NCBI GenBank assembly: GCA_020832415.1
Contig: JAFIES010000032.1
Coordinates: forward strand, 20,568 to 84,567
DNA length: 64,000 bases
Direction of reading: 5' to 3'
Source: Balneolaceae bacterium
GTDB taxonomy: Bacteria; Bacteroidota; Rhodothermia; Balneolales; Balneolaceae
Shown here: positions 1 to 7,646 of the stretch, in pieces
How positions within the stretch are numbered: position 1 is the first letter of the stretch
How the letters are laid out: the number at the start of each line of letters is the position of its first letter
Translations under genes and position numbers: made by a program
The notes under the pieces: model-generated
The model's database searches: none
The model's input: the letters and a program-made list of their open reading frames with translations, nothing else
Told to the model about the DNA's origin: nothing

Positions 1-252
1 AACAACCTGGGCTTTAATTTCACCTTCAGATGGCAAGATGAGTTCGAGTGGACATCCTCTTTTGCAAATGGTACAGTTCCGGCTGTTTCCACACTGGATG
101 CTCAGGTTTCATACCGTGTACCGAATCTCAGATCTGTTGTAAAACTGGGCGGATCAAACATCACCAACAACAGGCACTTCCTGAACTATGGAGGGCCAAA
201 CCTTGGTGCGATCTACTATGTATCATTTACATTCGATCAGTTTCTGAACTAA
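1..252 (+). CDS. TonB-dependent outer membrane receptor, C-terminal end (partial)
   Basis: An open frame runs in from the left edge and stops with TAA at 250-252. Its last ~83 residues alternate polar and hydrophobic residues like beta-barrel strands, contain NITNNRHFLNYGGPN and end with a hydrophobic/aromatic strand (YYVSFTFDQF) before a C-terminal Leu-Asn. This is typical of the final strands of a TonB-dependent receptor in Bacteroidota-like bacteria (family knowledge). The start and plug domain lie outside the window, so the substrate cannot be named. A strong hairpin terminator follows. Another large outer membrane barrel is the main alternative. Confidence 0.75.
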   Translation, partial: NNLGFNFTFRWQDEFEWTSSFANGTVPAVSTLDAQVSYRVPNLRSVVKLGGSNITNNRHFLNYGGPNLGAIYYVSFTFDQFLN

Positions 253-280
253 GTTCATTTATTGAAACCGGAATCAATAG

Positions 281-309
281 AAAGAGGCCTCAATGGGGCC
301 TCTTTTTTT
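281..309. terminator. Rho-independent terminator between convergent genes
   Basis: A perfect 9-bp stem, AAAGAGGCC / GGCCTCTTT (281-289 and 297-305), has a 7-nt loop and a run of T on the plus strand. It lies between the receptor end and the end of the minus-strand Smr gene, so it can end the receptor transcript and probably also the opposing cluster. Confidence 0.85.
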
Positions 310-598
310 ATGGCTTTGATTTTTCAGGCGACAGATTAGCAATGGTTGCTCCCCAGCTGCCACCGGACTGGTCTGCAAGCTGATACCCGGTTACATGCGG
401 ATTACGATCGAGCAGAGAATGCACACTGCGCCGAATGTTACCAATACCTTTTCCGTGAATAAAACGAACGGAGTAGATCTCCTTCTCCAAACATGCATAA
501 ATGTATTCGTCAATTAGTGTGGACAGATCTTGCGGCTTGAAAGGGTGCAGATCAAGAACACCATTTATTTCAATATGCTCAGGTTCTTCGAAGTCCAA
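308..598 (-). CDS. Small Smr-domain protein
   Basis: A 96-residue protein consisting almost entirely of an Smr domain (the MutS2 C-terminal nuclease-like domain). Visible motifs are LDLHPF near residue 16, IHGKGIG near 48 and GGSWGATIANL near 80, matching the LDLHG, HGxG and GGxGxTxV blocks of the family. Smr domains bind or nick branched DNA or cleave RNA. Stand-alone short versions are common in this group, and their substrate is unsettled. It is the last gene of the minus-strand cluster, starting 8 nt after the CHAD stop. A full-length mutS2 with its own Smr domain lies at 28.1-30.5 kb, so this is a second, separate Smr protein. Confidence 0.85.
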   Translation of the reverse strand: MDFEEPEHIEINGVLDLHPFKPQDLSTLIDEYIYACLEKEIYSVRFIHGKGIGNIRRSVHSLLDRNPHVTGYQLADQSGGSWGATIANLSPEKSKP

Positions 599-606
599 GA
601 TGTGTA

Positions 607-1488
607 CTATTTGTCGGTGAGAATTGACAGCGGTTCAGGGAATAATTCATAGAATGAATTTCCCCTCGTTTCTGCCAGAGCAAGGCACTCTTTGTTTGCA
701 GAATCAATCATATTCAATATTCCGGAGAACTGTTCACTTTCTGCGAGGGAGGTATTCTCTTCAATCCACGTGTGGATCATGTGCAGATCGTTTGCAACGC
801 CCAAATCATCGCAGATTTCAGATATTTTGGTGTGGAGGTTCAGTAAAACATCCTCGCTATCGGCAGACATCAGCAGTTCTGTTTGATATTGAACATCCTT
901 TGCACGTTTTCTCCATTCGTGAATCTCTTCAGGGTGCTTTTCGGAAAACGCGTTCGAGAAAGCCTCTTTACTCTTCAGAAAAGAGGCTTCAAATCCTGAA
1001 AGAACCAAACCAACGTTTACAGGTTCAGAAAAATAGCCTCGAACTAACGGAGTATTCTTAAAATTTTCCTCAAGCTGTGTGAATTCATCATGCCTGTATA
1101 GTGTGGCGCTTTCGAATGCAGAGAGCTCGGCCTGGTTGAGTTTCTTTAAAAGAAGTAACGGCTCGATCTCATCACTATACTCAGTATTTTGAGTGAAATC
1201 ATCGAGGAGGATATTCCGCACATGGGTATCCCGTAAATCAGAGAATACTTTTCCCCAATCTCTGAACGCTATGTTTACGTTTTTATAATCCGAACTGTCT
1301 CTTGCCGGTTTAATCAGTTTAGCGAATGCCCGGAGAAGTTTCAGCTTTTTTCTTGCCTGATGAGTTGCCTCGACAGGTTCATTTCCGCCGGTTCTTGTAA
1401 AACTGAACAGCTCTTCTAAAACAGCATTGTAAATCTCAGCACAATTGCAGCTCGATGAATGATATGAACCTTGCAGAAGATTATACAT
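607..1488 (-). CDS. CHAD domain protein
   Basis: A 293-residue all-helical, charged protein. Two conserved-His/basic helices are visible: HQARKKLKLLR (43-53) and HEWRKRAKDVQYQ (190-202). They are hallmarks of the CHAD domain (conserved histidine alpha-helical domain), which is known to bind inorganic polyphosphate. No CYTH triphosphatase domain is attached, so this is a CHAD-only protein, presumably cytoplasmic because no signal peptide is seen. Its ATG overlaps the stop of the upstream Dabb gene by one base (TAATG), indicating translational coupling. The neighbours are HU-type DNA-binding proteins, which raises the possibility of a polyphosphate-nucleoid link (inference). Confidence 0.85.
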   Translation of the reverse strand: MYNLLQGSYHSSSCNCAEIYNAVLEELFSFTRTGGNEPVEATHQARKKLKLLRAFAKLIKPARDSSDYKNVNIAFRDWGKVFSDLRDTHVRNILLDDFTQNTEYSDEIEPLLLLKKLNQAELSAFESATLYRHDEFTQLEENFKNTPLVRGYFSEPVNVGLVLSGFEASFLKSKEAFSNAFSEKHPEEIHEWRKRAKDVQYQTELLMSADSEDVLLNLHTKISEICDDLGVANDLHMIHTWIEENTSLAESEQFSGILNMIDSANKECLALAETRGNSFYELFPEPLSILTDK

Positions 1489-1799
1489 TAAAGATCTACG
1501 TTGTAATCCACAAATCGTCGTTTATCAGTAACTTGATCGATAAAATCAATGGCTTTTTTGTGATGTGGATTTCGTGTATACATTTTGAAATCGAGTTCAG
1601 TTTCAAAATCACAAATGAGCACAACATCGTATGCTTGGTCATCATCCGGATTGATCTGAATGCCCACCTCAACAGCTTTTATTTCATCGATGTTTGTTCG
1701 GAGTCCTTCAAGGATCAACTTTAGTTTCTCCGCATTTTTCTGTTTTGTCGCGCCTGCTGCTTCGTCTTTTAGTTTCCACATTACTATATGGCGTATCAT
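1488..1799 (-). CDS. Dabb (stress-responsive A/B barrel) protein
   Basis: A 103-residue protein that begins MIRHIVMWKLKDEA, the typical first strand of the Dabb dimeric alpha/beta-barrel family, followed by a long Lys-rich helix and a strand with VEVGIQINPDDDQAYDVVLICDF. The whole length fits one ferredoxin-like fold. Family members range from plant stress proteins to bacterial proteins of unknown role, and no catalytic residue can be assigned here. It overlaps the CHAD start by one base and lies about 40 nt downstream of the HU-LysM gene, so it is probably co-transcribed with both. Confidence 0.85.
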   Translation of the reverse strand: MIRHIVMWKLKDEAAGATKQKNAEKLKLILEGLRTNIDEIKAVEVGIQINPDDDQAYDVVLICDFETELDFKMYTRNPHHKKAIDFIDQVTDKRRFVDYNVDL

Positions 1800-1839
1800 A
1801 CGTTCTCCTATTTTTAGAAAAGTTTGGTTAAGATGTGAT

Positions 1840-3024
1840 CTATCTGTTCAGGGCAAAAGCCAGATCATCCGGATCCACCTCAGAGGGTGGTTCATCCAGA
1901 ATTTCCGGTGAGAATACCCCAACAGCCCAGAGGAAAAACCGGGCTTCATCCGGATTGTTTTCTCTGTTCCATTCGTATAGTGCAAAGTAACCGAGTGCTA
2001 CTTGCTCTCTTTCAAATTCATTGAGATTTTCGGGACTTGAAATAACGGGAATATCAAGATCAGCTACGGCCGGAAGCTGATTTGGATTGGTAATGATATT
2101 ACCGTTTAACTGATATATGAGTGGCCAAAGGTATGGATTGCCGAGTCTTGACTCAGCAATTGTCCAAAGTGATTCACCGGGTTCAACCGTATAATTTTCC
2201 GTCTGAAATTCTGTTTGTGGCTCGGGTGGGGGTGGTTCGGGATCATCTGCAGCATCAGTTGCTGTTGAAACATCATCAGGTGAAACCGGAGTTAATAGCT
2301 GTTCAGTTTGGTCAGCTGTAACGGGCTCACCTGTATCACCCATTCTTTGAAACATGAAAAAGAGAATAATAAAGGCAATAAGGGCAATAATTACCGCAGC
2401 TGCGTAAGACCATTTAAATGTCCCCGCTTTTTGAACTTCTTCTGCTACTTTTTCTTCATTTGGCATTATGGGCGGGATGATTGCAGCTGAATCCTCATCA
2501 CTCTCAGTAAGTGTAGAAGCTTCCGGAAAGTGAGGATTGTCGTGCTCAATCAAAAGTTCATCAATAGGAACCGAAGTTCTGTGCACCTCTTTAGCTTTTG
2601 CAGCAATAAAAGGAATGCCTATTTCATTGGCTGAATCTTTTGCATCGTCATTCTGATTTTCAGAATCAGTATCAGATTCATTTTCAGCTGATTTTGCATC
2701 TGCTCCACCAACTAAAGTTGATTTGAGGCTTGCAAACGGTTTGTTGACATCTTCACGGAGAGCCTTATAGGGCTTGAATACCACTTTATTCTGCCCGGGG
2801 ATTGTAATCTCTTCACCGGTTTGGGGATTTGTGCCGGGACGTTCGTTCATCCACCGAAGTTCAAATTTCCCGAAGCCTGATATACTTACCGAGCCGCTTT
2901 TTTTCAGACCTCCCTCAATAATCTGCACCAGCTCATGAATAAAACTGTTGGCAGAACTTTGGCTCTGGTTCGATTGCCTGGAAATAAGCTCGACCAGCTC
3001 TTTAAAGGTGATTTTTTCACTCAT
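1840..3024 (-). CDS. HU-domain / transmembrane / LysM fusion protein
   Basis: A 394-residue fusion. Residues 1-95 form an HU/IHF-type DNA-binding domain (SVSISGFGKFELR, the RPGTNPQTGEEI arm and NKVVFKPYKALRE). An acidic, disordered linker follows (about 100-200), then one membrane segment (WSYAAAVIIALIAFIILFFMF, ~205-225), a Pro-rich stretch (PEPPPPEP) and a LysM domain (~278-325, YTVEPGESLWTIAESRLGN). The Arg-Pro-Gly arm motif suggests it can still bind DNA. Predicted topology puts HU in the cytoplasm and LysM in the periplasm, which would tether DNA to the envelope (inference). The start overlaps the upstream HU gene by 8 nt (ATGAGTGA). Confidence 0.85.
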   Translation of the reverse strand: MSEKITFKELVELISRQSNQSQSSANSFIHELVQIIEGGLKKSGSVSISGFGKFELRWMNERPGTNPQTGEEITIPGQNKVVFKPYKALREDVNKPFASLKSTLVGGADAKSAENESDTDSENQNDDAKDSANEIGIPFIAAKAKEVHRTSVPIDELLIEHDNPHFPEASTLTESDEDSAAIIPPIMPNEEKVAEEVQKAGTFKWSYAAAVIIALIAFIILFFMFQRMGDTGEPVTADQTEQLLTPVSPDDVSTATDAADDPEPPPPEPQTEFQTENYTVEPGESLWTIAESRLGNPYLWPLIYQLNGNIITNPNQLPAVADLDIPVISSPENLNEFEREQVALGYFALYEWNRENNPDEARFFLWAVGVFSPEILDEPPSEVDPDDLAFALNR

Positions 3025-3310
3025 CGCCGGATTCCAAGAACTTTACTTCCTCTTTGAGCCCTGCAGCGGGGCTAAATTCCACCACTCGTTTTGGTGGAAC
3101 CATTATGTACGCATCATAATGAGGATTGTACACTTTTTTCTGCTCGTTTACTTTGGTGCTGAATGTGCCAAGATCTGGTATAGACACACCTTTTCCCTCA
3201 CTGAGTTTGTCAGTTAAAACAGTTACGGTATCATCAAGAATCTCTTTGGTTCTTGTTTTGGTGTTACCGGTCTGCTCGGAAAGTTTATCTATGAGCTGTT
3301 TGTAATTCAT
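3017..3310 (-). CDS. HU-family DNA-binding protein
   Basis: A 97-residue HU-like protein starting MNYKQLIDKLSEQTG. It has the helix pair and the GVSIPDLGTFSTK turn (~41-53) of the HU family, but its arm (VYNPHYDAYIMVPPKRVVEFSPA) lacks the usual RPGRNP core, having a Tyr-Asn-Pro instead. The ORF track extends it to 189 residues. The added N-terminus is Cys/Phe-rich with no family resemblance and overlaps the divergent AraC gene, so I chose the ATG at 3308-3310, which gives the normal HU length. It probably leads the minus-strand operon and could heterodimerise with the HU domain of the next protein (inference). Confidence 0.8.
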   Translation of the reverse strand: MNYKQLIDKLSEQTGNTKTRTKEILDDTVTVLTDKLSEGKGVSIPDLGTFSTKVNEQKKVYNPHYDAYIMVPPKRVVEFSPAAGLKEEVKFLESGDE

Positions 3311-3545
3311 AACTAAAGTTATAACAATATTTAGTAATAAAAGAAATATTTGCCTGAAAAGCATAACAATCAATATCGAGAGTTTAAAACTTTGGGTATT
3401 CATTTTATGAAGCAGCCAAAATCTTGCATTCTGATAAGTACAATGCAAATACCAATTAATTAATAACATATTCATAAATTTATTTATATTAAACCTCCAG
3501 TAGAAAGCAAAGAGACGCCAATCCATATTCATTTTTAGAGACAAG

Positions 3546-3953
3546 ATGAAACAGTTACAGAGCAGCCGGATTTTACAAGAGTACAAGGAGGGGCTTTCGA
3601 GGAATATTGAAAATTGCTCTCCTCAGGTAAAAAATGTTGTCAATTATATTCATGAACATCTGTTTAATGAAGAGTTAACTGTATCAAGTATACAGCAAGC
3701 TTGTAACATACACCGGAAAAGTTTTTCAAGTAGGTTTAAACTTTATATGGGACGTAGTCCATGTGAGTACTACATCCATCATCGTATCGAAGCGGTTAAA
3801 TTATTGCTCTTACAGAATGAATTGACAATAACTGAAACAGGGTTACTGGTAGGTTTTTCCTCACTTTCTGCTTTTTGCAATACCTTTAAGCGAAAGGAAG
3901 GAATAAAACCCTCTGAGTGGAGACTGAGAAACGGGGGGGGTAAAAATATTTGA
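3546..3953 (+). CDS. AraC-type HTH transcriptional regulator (DNA-binding domain only)
   Basis: A 135-residue protein whose residues ~25-128 match the double helix-turn-helix of AraC/XylS regulators: an IHEHLFNEELTVSSIQ first helix, HRKSFSSRFKLYMGRSPCEY, then a second HTH containing ETGLLVGFSSLSAFCNTFKRKEG and the closing KPSEWR. No sensor domain is attached, so it is either a stand-alone DNA-binding protein or the descendant of a larger regulator. It lies divergent from the HU operon and directly upstream, in the same direction, of the Cys-rich peptide/beta-propeller genes, so it may regulate that island (inference). Base composition is AT-rich like the island. Confidence 0.88.
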   Translation: MKQLQSSRILQEYKEGLSRNIENCSPQVKNVVNYIHEHLFNEELTVSSIQQACNIHRKSFSSRFKLYMGRSPCEYYIHHRIEAVKLLLLQNELTITETGLLVGFSSLSAFCNTFKRKEGIKPSEWRLRNGGGKNI

Positions 3954-4101
3954 GCTTATGGGGAGGAGTAAATATAAGGAGGAATTTAAGGGTGAATATA
4001 AATTAATTAATAATGAATGTGTTTATAGTTTATAATAAATCACATTCTTAAAGTTTTAATTTTATTTGTGATAAAATCCTAACAGTATAAAATACTTAGT
4101 T

Positions 4102-4434
4102 ATGAGAAAACTAAAAATAACCTTACTAATTGTCCTGCCTTTAATATTTTTTATAATTGGTTCAGTTTCAGTGGACACAGAATTATTAGATAATAACACT
4201 TCTGAAGAAAACGTAACAATGGTTTGTGAACAAATAATGTATAACATAGCTGGTACACTAACACTTTTTAATGATGATTGTGCATCAGGTGGGCAAGGAT
4301 CTTCATCTTGTTCGAGTTCTTCTTCTTCAGCTAGCTGTGATGTTGAATGTAATGATGGATATTATTCGTGTTGCGATTCATGGGGATATAGTTGTACTTG
4401 TAAAGTCTCAACAGAGCCAGAAGAAAGTGGATAA
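4102..4434 (+). CDS. Secreted Cys-rich small protein, NVEALA-like
   Basis: A 110-residue precursor. The N-terminus MRKLKITLLIVLPLIFFIIGS is a signal/membrane segment, followed by an acidic spacer (~25-58). The C-terminal part (60-100) has eight Cys (60, 70, 79, 83, 90, 91, 98, 100), a poly-Ser run and a CDSWGYSCTCK tail; a ninth Cys is at 42. The layout (leader, spacer, short Cys-rich core, adjacent 6-bladed beta-propeller lipoprotein) resembles the NVEALA-type small proteins of Bacteroidota, although no NVEALA motif is present. I infer an exported disulfide-bonded peptide, and its role is unknown. A hairpin follows the gene. It could also be a lineage-specific surface protein. Confidence 0.6.
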   Translation: MRKLKITLLIVLPLIFFIIGSVSVDTELLDNNTSEENVTMVCEQIMYNIAGTLTLFNDDCASGGQGSSSCSSSSSSASCDVECNDGYYSCCDSWGYSCTCKVSTEPEESG

Positions 4435-4462
4435 AGCAACCTGTTTAATTACAGCATCATTA

Positions 4463-4500
4463 AAACTACACAGTGTTATACTACTCTGTGTAGTTTATTA
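4463..4500 (+). terminator. Hairpin after the Cys-rich peptide gene
   Basis: An 11-bp perfect inverted repeat, AAACTACACAG / CTGTGTAGTTT (4463-4473 and 4486-4496), has a 12-nt loop and is followed by TTTATTA. It is likely an attenuating terminator separating the abundant small-peptide transcript from the downstream lipoprotein gene. The T run is short, so it may be leaky. Confidence 0.6.
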
Positions 4501-4557
4501 TCGTATAATTTTATTACGGTTAAAAGTTTTGGATTAATGTAATATTATTCAATTGTT

Positions 4558-5637
4558 TTGTTAAATAACTGTTTTTTTATAACAATACCTCTGTTCCTTT
4601 TGATTCTTTTATCAGGTTGTAGAGATGATAGCTTTGTTACTTTTGAGAACAAAGACCTAACATGTGATGAATACCTGAGTGATTATTTTATATTCATAGA
4701 TGATACATACGAAATTGATCTGAGTAGACTGAATAACATTTATATATATAAGGATAAGATATACATGTCTGTCCCTCAAGGGGGTGAAATTGTAGCTTAT
4801 AATTTCAACACAGAAGAATTTACAACCATTGGGGAAACCGGTACCGGCCCATTTGAGTTTTTAACAACATCAATAACTGTTGCTGGGAATACTATGTACA
4901 TATATGACCTGTCTTTATCAAAAATTGTATCATATGATCTTGAACAAGAGAAATTTATTTCAGAACAGGTACTTGATGACAGCTACTCGGGAATTCTTAT
5001 GCATGCGGATTCCAGTTCTATTTTTTTATATACCATAAACAGAGTATCGAATGATGGATACGAACAGCGTGTGGTTTCATTCCGGGATGACTTTCAAATG
5101 ATTGATACCGTATTCACTTCAGTGAGCAATAATTTCATCAGGCATTTTGAAGATGGAAGAGACTTTGCAGGGCAGTTTCAACTGTTTTCAAACAAAATAC
5201 CTACGTTTATAGGTGAAGAGTTGTACCTGTTTGATAATACTTCATTCAGATACTCTAAAAATAATAAACTGGATGACGATTATGCTGAAGTCAACTTTAG
5301 TTACAATCCGGATTATGAGTTTTATATCGAAACGATGAGAGAACGTTATAGTACGAGTTCAAATCTGTCTGTTTATTTTTTTAATCAAGCGCTGAAAAAT
5401 GAAACAAGAGCCTTTGAGGCATTATTCAGCGAAGTTCTTACAAGTGAAACACATCTTTTATTTAGTCTGTTTGCAACGGATAAAAAAGCATTTCTTATTA
5501 AAGATCTGAAAAACCAGGACTTAAAAATACTTTGTGCCGATCTTAACTATCAACCTGTACGAATGAAAGAATCAAGAATATATTGGGTAGCACATAATGA
5601 CAGTTATGAATATCAATTGATTAAAACCGAAATCTAA
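4558..5637 (+). CDS. 6-bladed beta-propeller lipoprotein
   Basis: A 359-residue protein starting at TTG; the only nearby ATG is followed at once by TAA. The first 20 residues form a lipoprotein signal ending in LLSGC (lipobox, Cys about 21). The body has repeated short beta units with the pattern IYMSVPQGGEIVAYNF / TTIGETGTGPFEF / MYIYDLSLSKIVSYDL, typical of the Bacteroidota 6-bladed beta-propeller family. Such lipoproteins are commonly encoded beside NVEALA-type peptides, as here, and are thought to act at the cell surface, possibly in peptide binding or display. No catalytic residues are seen. It is followed after 6 nt by the GCAW protein, so the two are probably co-transcribed. Confidence 0.78.
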   Translation: MLNNCFFITIPLFLLILLSGCRDDSFVTFENKDLTCDEYLSDYFIFIDDTYEIDLSRLNNIYIYKDKIYMSVPQGGEIVAYNFNTEEFTTIGETGTGPFEFLTTSITVAGNTMYIYDLSLSKIVSYDLEQEKFISEQVLDDSYSGILMHADSSSIFLYTINRVSNDGYEQRVVSFRDDFQMIDTVFTSVSNNFIRHFEDGRDFAGQFQLFSNKIPTFIGEELYLFDNTSFRYSKNNKLDDDYAEVNFSYNPDYEFYIETMRERYSTSSNLSVYFFNQALKNETRAFEALFSEVLTSETHLLFSLFATDKKAFLIKDLKNQDLKILCADLNYQPVRMKESRIYWVAHNDSYEYQLIKTEI

Positions 5638-5643
5638 AATACT

Positions 5644-6081
5644 ATGGATAAAATATTTATAATTATTCTGTTCTTTATTCAATTTCAAACGAATCTTCAA
5701 TATTCTGACAATACAAAATCGGATACAATTGTTGATGAGTTTTTAATTCATTTTGAATTGACGAATGATGATGAAATCTCTTTAACCTGTATTGATGGGT
5801 GCGCATGGATGTCTTTAAAATTCACTTGTAGTACCGGTATCTGTGAACAAAGAATAAATCAGTACGGTATGGCAGATACAAATGATGATCAAAACAGGAT
5901 AAGCCGGGATGCCGGATCTTACGATCTTGCCAATTTCACTATTTTGATATCTCGTACAGAACAGGAATTCTATTTAGAATGTAATGAAGGGTGTGCCTGG
6001 TCTGTATTGAACTTTAACTTATCTGATACAGGGCATAAACGATCTGTTAATCAAATGGGAACGACCGTCTTGAATGAGTAA
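5644..6081 (+). CDS. Exported small protein with two GCAW motifs
   Basis: A 145-residue protein with a hydrophobic N-terminus (MDKIFIIILFFIQFQ) suggesting export. Two related halves are visible: LTCIDGCAWMSLKF (47-60) followed by INQYGM (71-76), and LECNEGCAWSVLNF (111-124) followed by VNQMGT (135-140). It therefore looks like an internal duplication of a ~45-residue unit, each with a C-x-x-G-C-A-W core. I do not recognise the family. It starts 6 nt after the beta-propeller stop, so it should be co-expressed and may be another exported partner of the peptide island. Its true start could be slightly different because no clear ribosome site is seen. Confidence 0.6.
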   Translation: MDKIFIIILFFIQFQTNLQYSDNTKSDTIVDEFLIHFELTNDDEISLTCIDGCAWMSLKFTCSTGICEQRINQYGMADTNDDQNRISRDAGSYDLANFTILISRTEQEFYLECNEGCAWSVLNFNLSDTGHKRSVNQMGTTVLNE

Positions 6082-6357
6082 TACTGTAGTGGTTAAGTTT
6101 AATAGGACAGCATTTTTGGTTTTCTTCGTTTGATCTTAATCTACTTCAAACCAATCATAAAAACTCGGTTTATTATCTCCATCTAAAATCCACGGGAAAA
6201 CGCTATGATCAATGGTTTAGCCAACCTTGTAAATAAAGCATGCAATCTCGTAATACAGAGCATTTTGCCCTGTCAGGAAAAACTCTGTTAGGCTTAGTCA
6301 GTCATAGATCGAAATCCGACTATATGGAGATATTGCTGTACCCGGTAGAAAACTGAA
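6082..6357. other. Gene-free AT-rich stretch with degenerate coding traces
   Basis: Between the GCAW protein and the aconitase remnant no intact gene is visible. A minus-strand frame reads for tens of residues (with ALYYEIACFIYKVG and VFPWILDGDNKPS) but is cut by two stops. The stretch at ~6084-6112 (TGTAGTGGTTAAGTTTAATAGGACAG) loosely resembles an IS end. I cannot assign either and treat the region as decayed DNA. Confidence 0.35.
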
Positions 6358-6678
6358 ATGGTTAAGAGTTATAATATTTCAACTTTTCCAGGATTAAAAG
6401 CACAGGATGATTTTGAGGTACCCATTCTTCTGAAAATCGGTGCCAAGATATCAACTAACAAGATCTTGAAAGCAGGGCCTGAAGTACTTCACTACGGAAG
6501 AAATTTTTCTGAAATTAGCAAAATTTTATACACCTTGATTGGTAATGATTTTTATGTAAAAGAGCTCGAAATCGAGGAGATGCTTAGCGGCCATATAGCG
6601 GTTATCGGCTGAAATTTCGTGCATGGATTGAATCCTGAACATGCTGCTAATAAATCGATGTATTTATGCCATCTGTAA
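6358..6678 (+). pseudogene. Aconitate hydratase remnant
   Basis: The frame beginning at 6358 reads FEVPILLKIGAKISTNKIL, KAGPEVLHYGRNFSEISK and, past an in-frame TGA at 6610-6612, NFVHGLNPEHAANKSMYL. These align by eye with bacterial aconitase segments of the form VPVLLKVGDNISTDEI, PAGxxxLxxRSNIPEIS and ENYGQGSSREHAALAPMYL. The Ser-Ser-Arg active-site stretch is changed to LNP and the Asp of STD to Asn, so even without the stop it could not be a normal aconitase. Both ends are missing: nothing recognisable precedes 6358 and the frame closes at 6676-6678. It is an ancient, decayed fragment of an acn-type gene. The ORF track shows only its first part, as an 84-residue ORF. Confidence 0.7.
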
Positions 6679-6911
6679 GTATAGATAATATAACTCTTTA
6701 ATGTCCTTTCGATCTAAAACACAGTATGAGTAGAAGGCAACTTAAGGCTATTGTTCATTGTAGTGTGATCAAATACATAAAAAAAGAAAACAACGGATAG
6801 TTAAACTGTAGTTTGACGCTACCAATCGTATGTTGCATCATTATGATATTGGAGCAGGAACCCGTATTTTTAGAGTCTGTAACATTTTTTAAGATATTTG
6901 AAACACATTTA

Positions 6912-7616
6912 ATGAGTAAAGAAGAAAAAAACAGAACCGGAACTGTCGAAGTAGATCCGGAAATAGTTGAAGAAATTGGAGATAACCATTTAGCCACTTC
7001 AATTGATACACCGTTGAGAACTGACGCTTTTGACCTGAGTGACGGGGAAAAAATCAAGAGAATTGAAAAACACTTCTCAGAAATTATGCATGTTCTCGGG
7101 TTAGATTTGAACGACCAGAGTTTACAGGGAACACCTCACAGAGTTGCTAAGATGTATGTGAAGGAGATCTTTAGCGGATTAAACCCGGAGAATAAACCCA
7201 AAGCCAGTAAATTCGATAATAAGTTCGACTACAACGACATGGTTGTGGTTAAAAATATCGATGTTACATCATTTTGTGAACATCATTTTCTGCCATTTTT
7301 GGGCAAAGCTCATGTAGCCTATGTCAGCTCCGGTAATGTTATCGGTCTCTCAAAAATAAACCGGATTGTGGAGTACTACTCCAGCCGGCCGCAAGTGCAG
7401 GAGCGTTTAACCCTGCAGATTGCTGAAGAATTAAAGAAAACCATGCAGACAGAAGATGTGGCGGTTTTTATAGAGAGCAAGCATCTGTGTGTATCAACCC
7501 GTGGTATTAAAGATAAGCAGAGCAGCACGGTTACCGTAGAATACAGCGGCATTTTTGAAGAAGAGACTACAAAACAAAAGTTTATTGACTACATCCGTGC
7601 TGAAACGGAAATGTAG
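6912..7616 (+). CDS. folE: GTP cyclohydrolase I
   Basis: Converts GTP to 7,8-dihydroneopterin triphosphate, the first step of folate/pterin (and often queuosine precursor) synthesis, in the cytoplasm. The catalytic core is unmistakable: GTPHRVAKMY, SFCEHHFLPF (zinc Cys and catalytic His), SKINRIVEYYSSRPQVQERL and HLCVSTRG (second zinc Cys). I chose the ATG at 6912 (MSKEEKNRTG, 234 residues). The track start at 6813 adds a hydrophobic 33-residue head absent from the family and overlapping junk DNA. HLCV rather than the common HMCM is a minor variation. cysS follows after 30 nt in the same direction. Confidence 0.96.
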   Translation: MSKEEKNRTGTVEVDPEIVEEIGDNHLATSIDTPLRTDAFDLSDGEKIKRIEKHFSEIMHVLGLDLNDQSLQGTPHRVAKMYVKEIFSGLNPENKPKASKFDNKFDYNDMVVVKNIDVTSFCEHHFLPFLGKAHVAYVSSGNVIGLSKINRIVEYYSSRPQVQERLTLQIAEELKKTMQTEDVAVFIESKHLCVSTRGIKDKQSSTVTVEYSGIFEEETTKQKFIDYIRAETEM

Positions 7617-7646
7617 ACCCTGAACGCACAGTATTACAGATTAAAC

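Noticed and set aside
3311-3586. The 92-residue N-terminal extension of the HU ORF
   Set aside because: It has no HU resemblance, is rich in Cys/Phe/Leu, and overlaps the divergent regulator; normal HU length starts at MNYKQ.
6100-6330. Minus-strand partial transposase or IS end
   Set aside because: A degenerate frame with stops and a vague terminal motif, but no recognisable transposase domain or paired inverted repeat.
6610-6612. TGA read as selenocysteine or reassigned codon in the aconitase remnant
   Set aside because: Other genes in the window use TGA as an ordinary stop (for example 10383-10388 and 16442 region), and the surrounding active-site residues are also lost.
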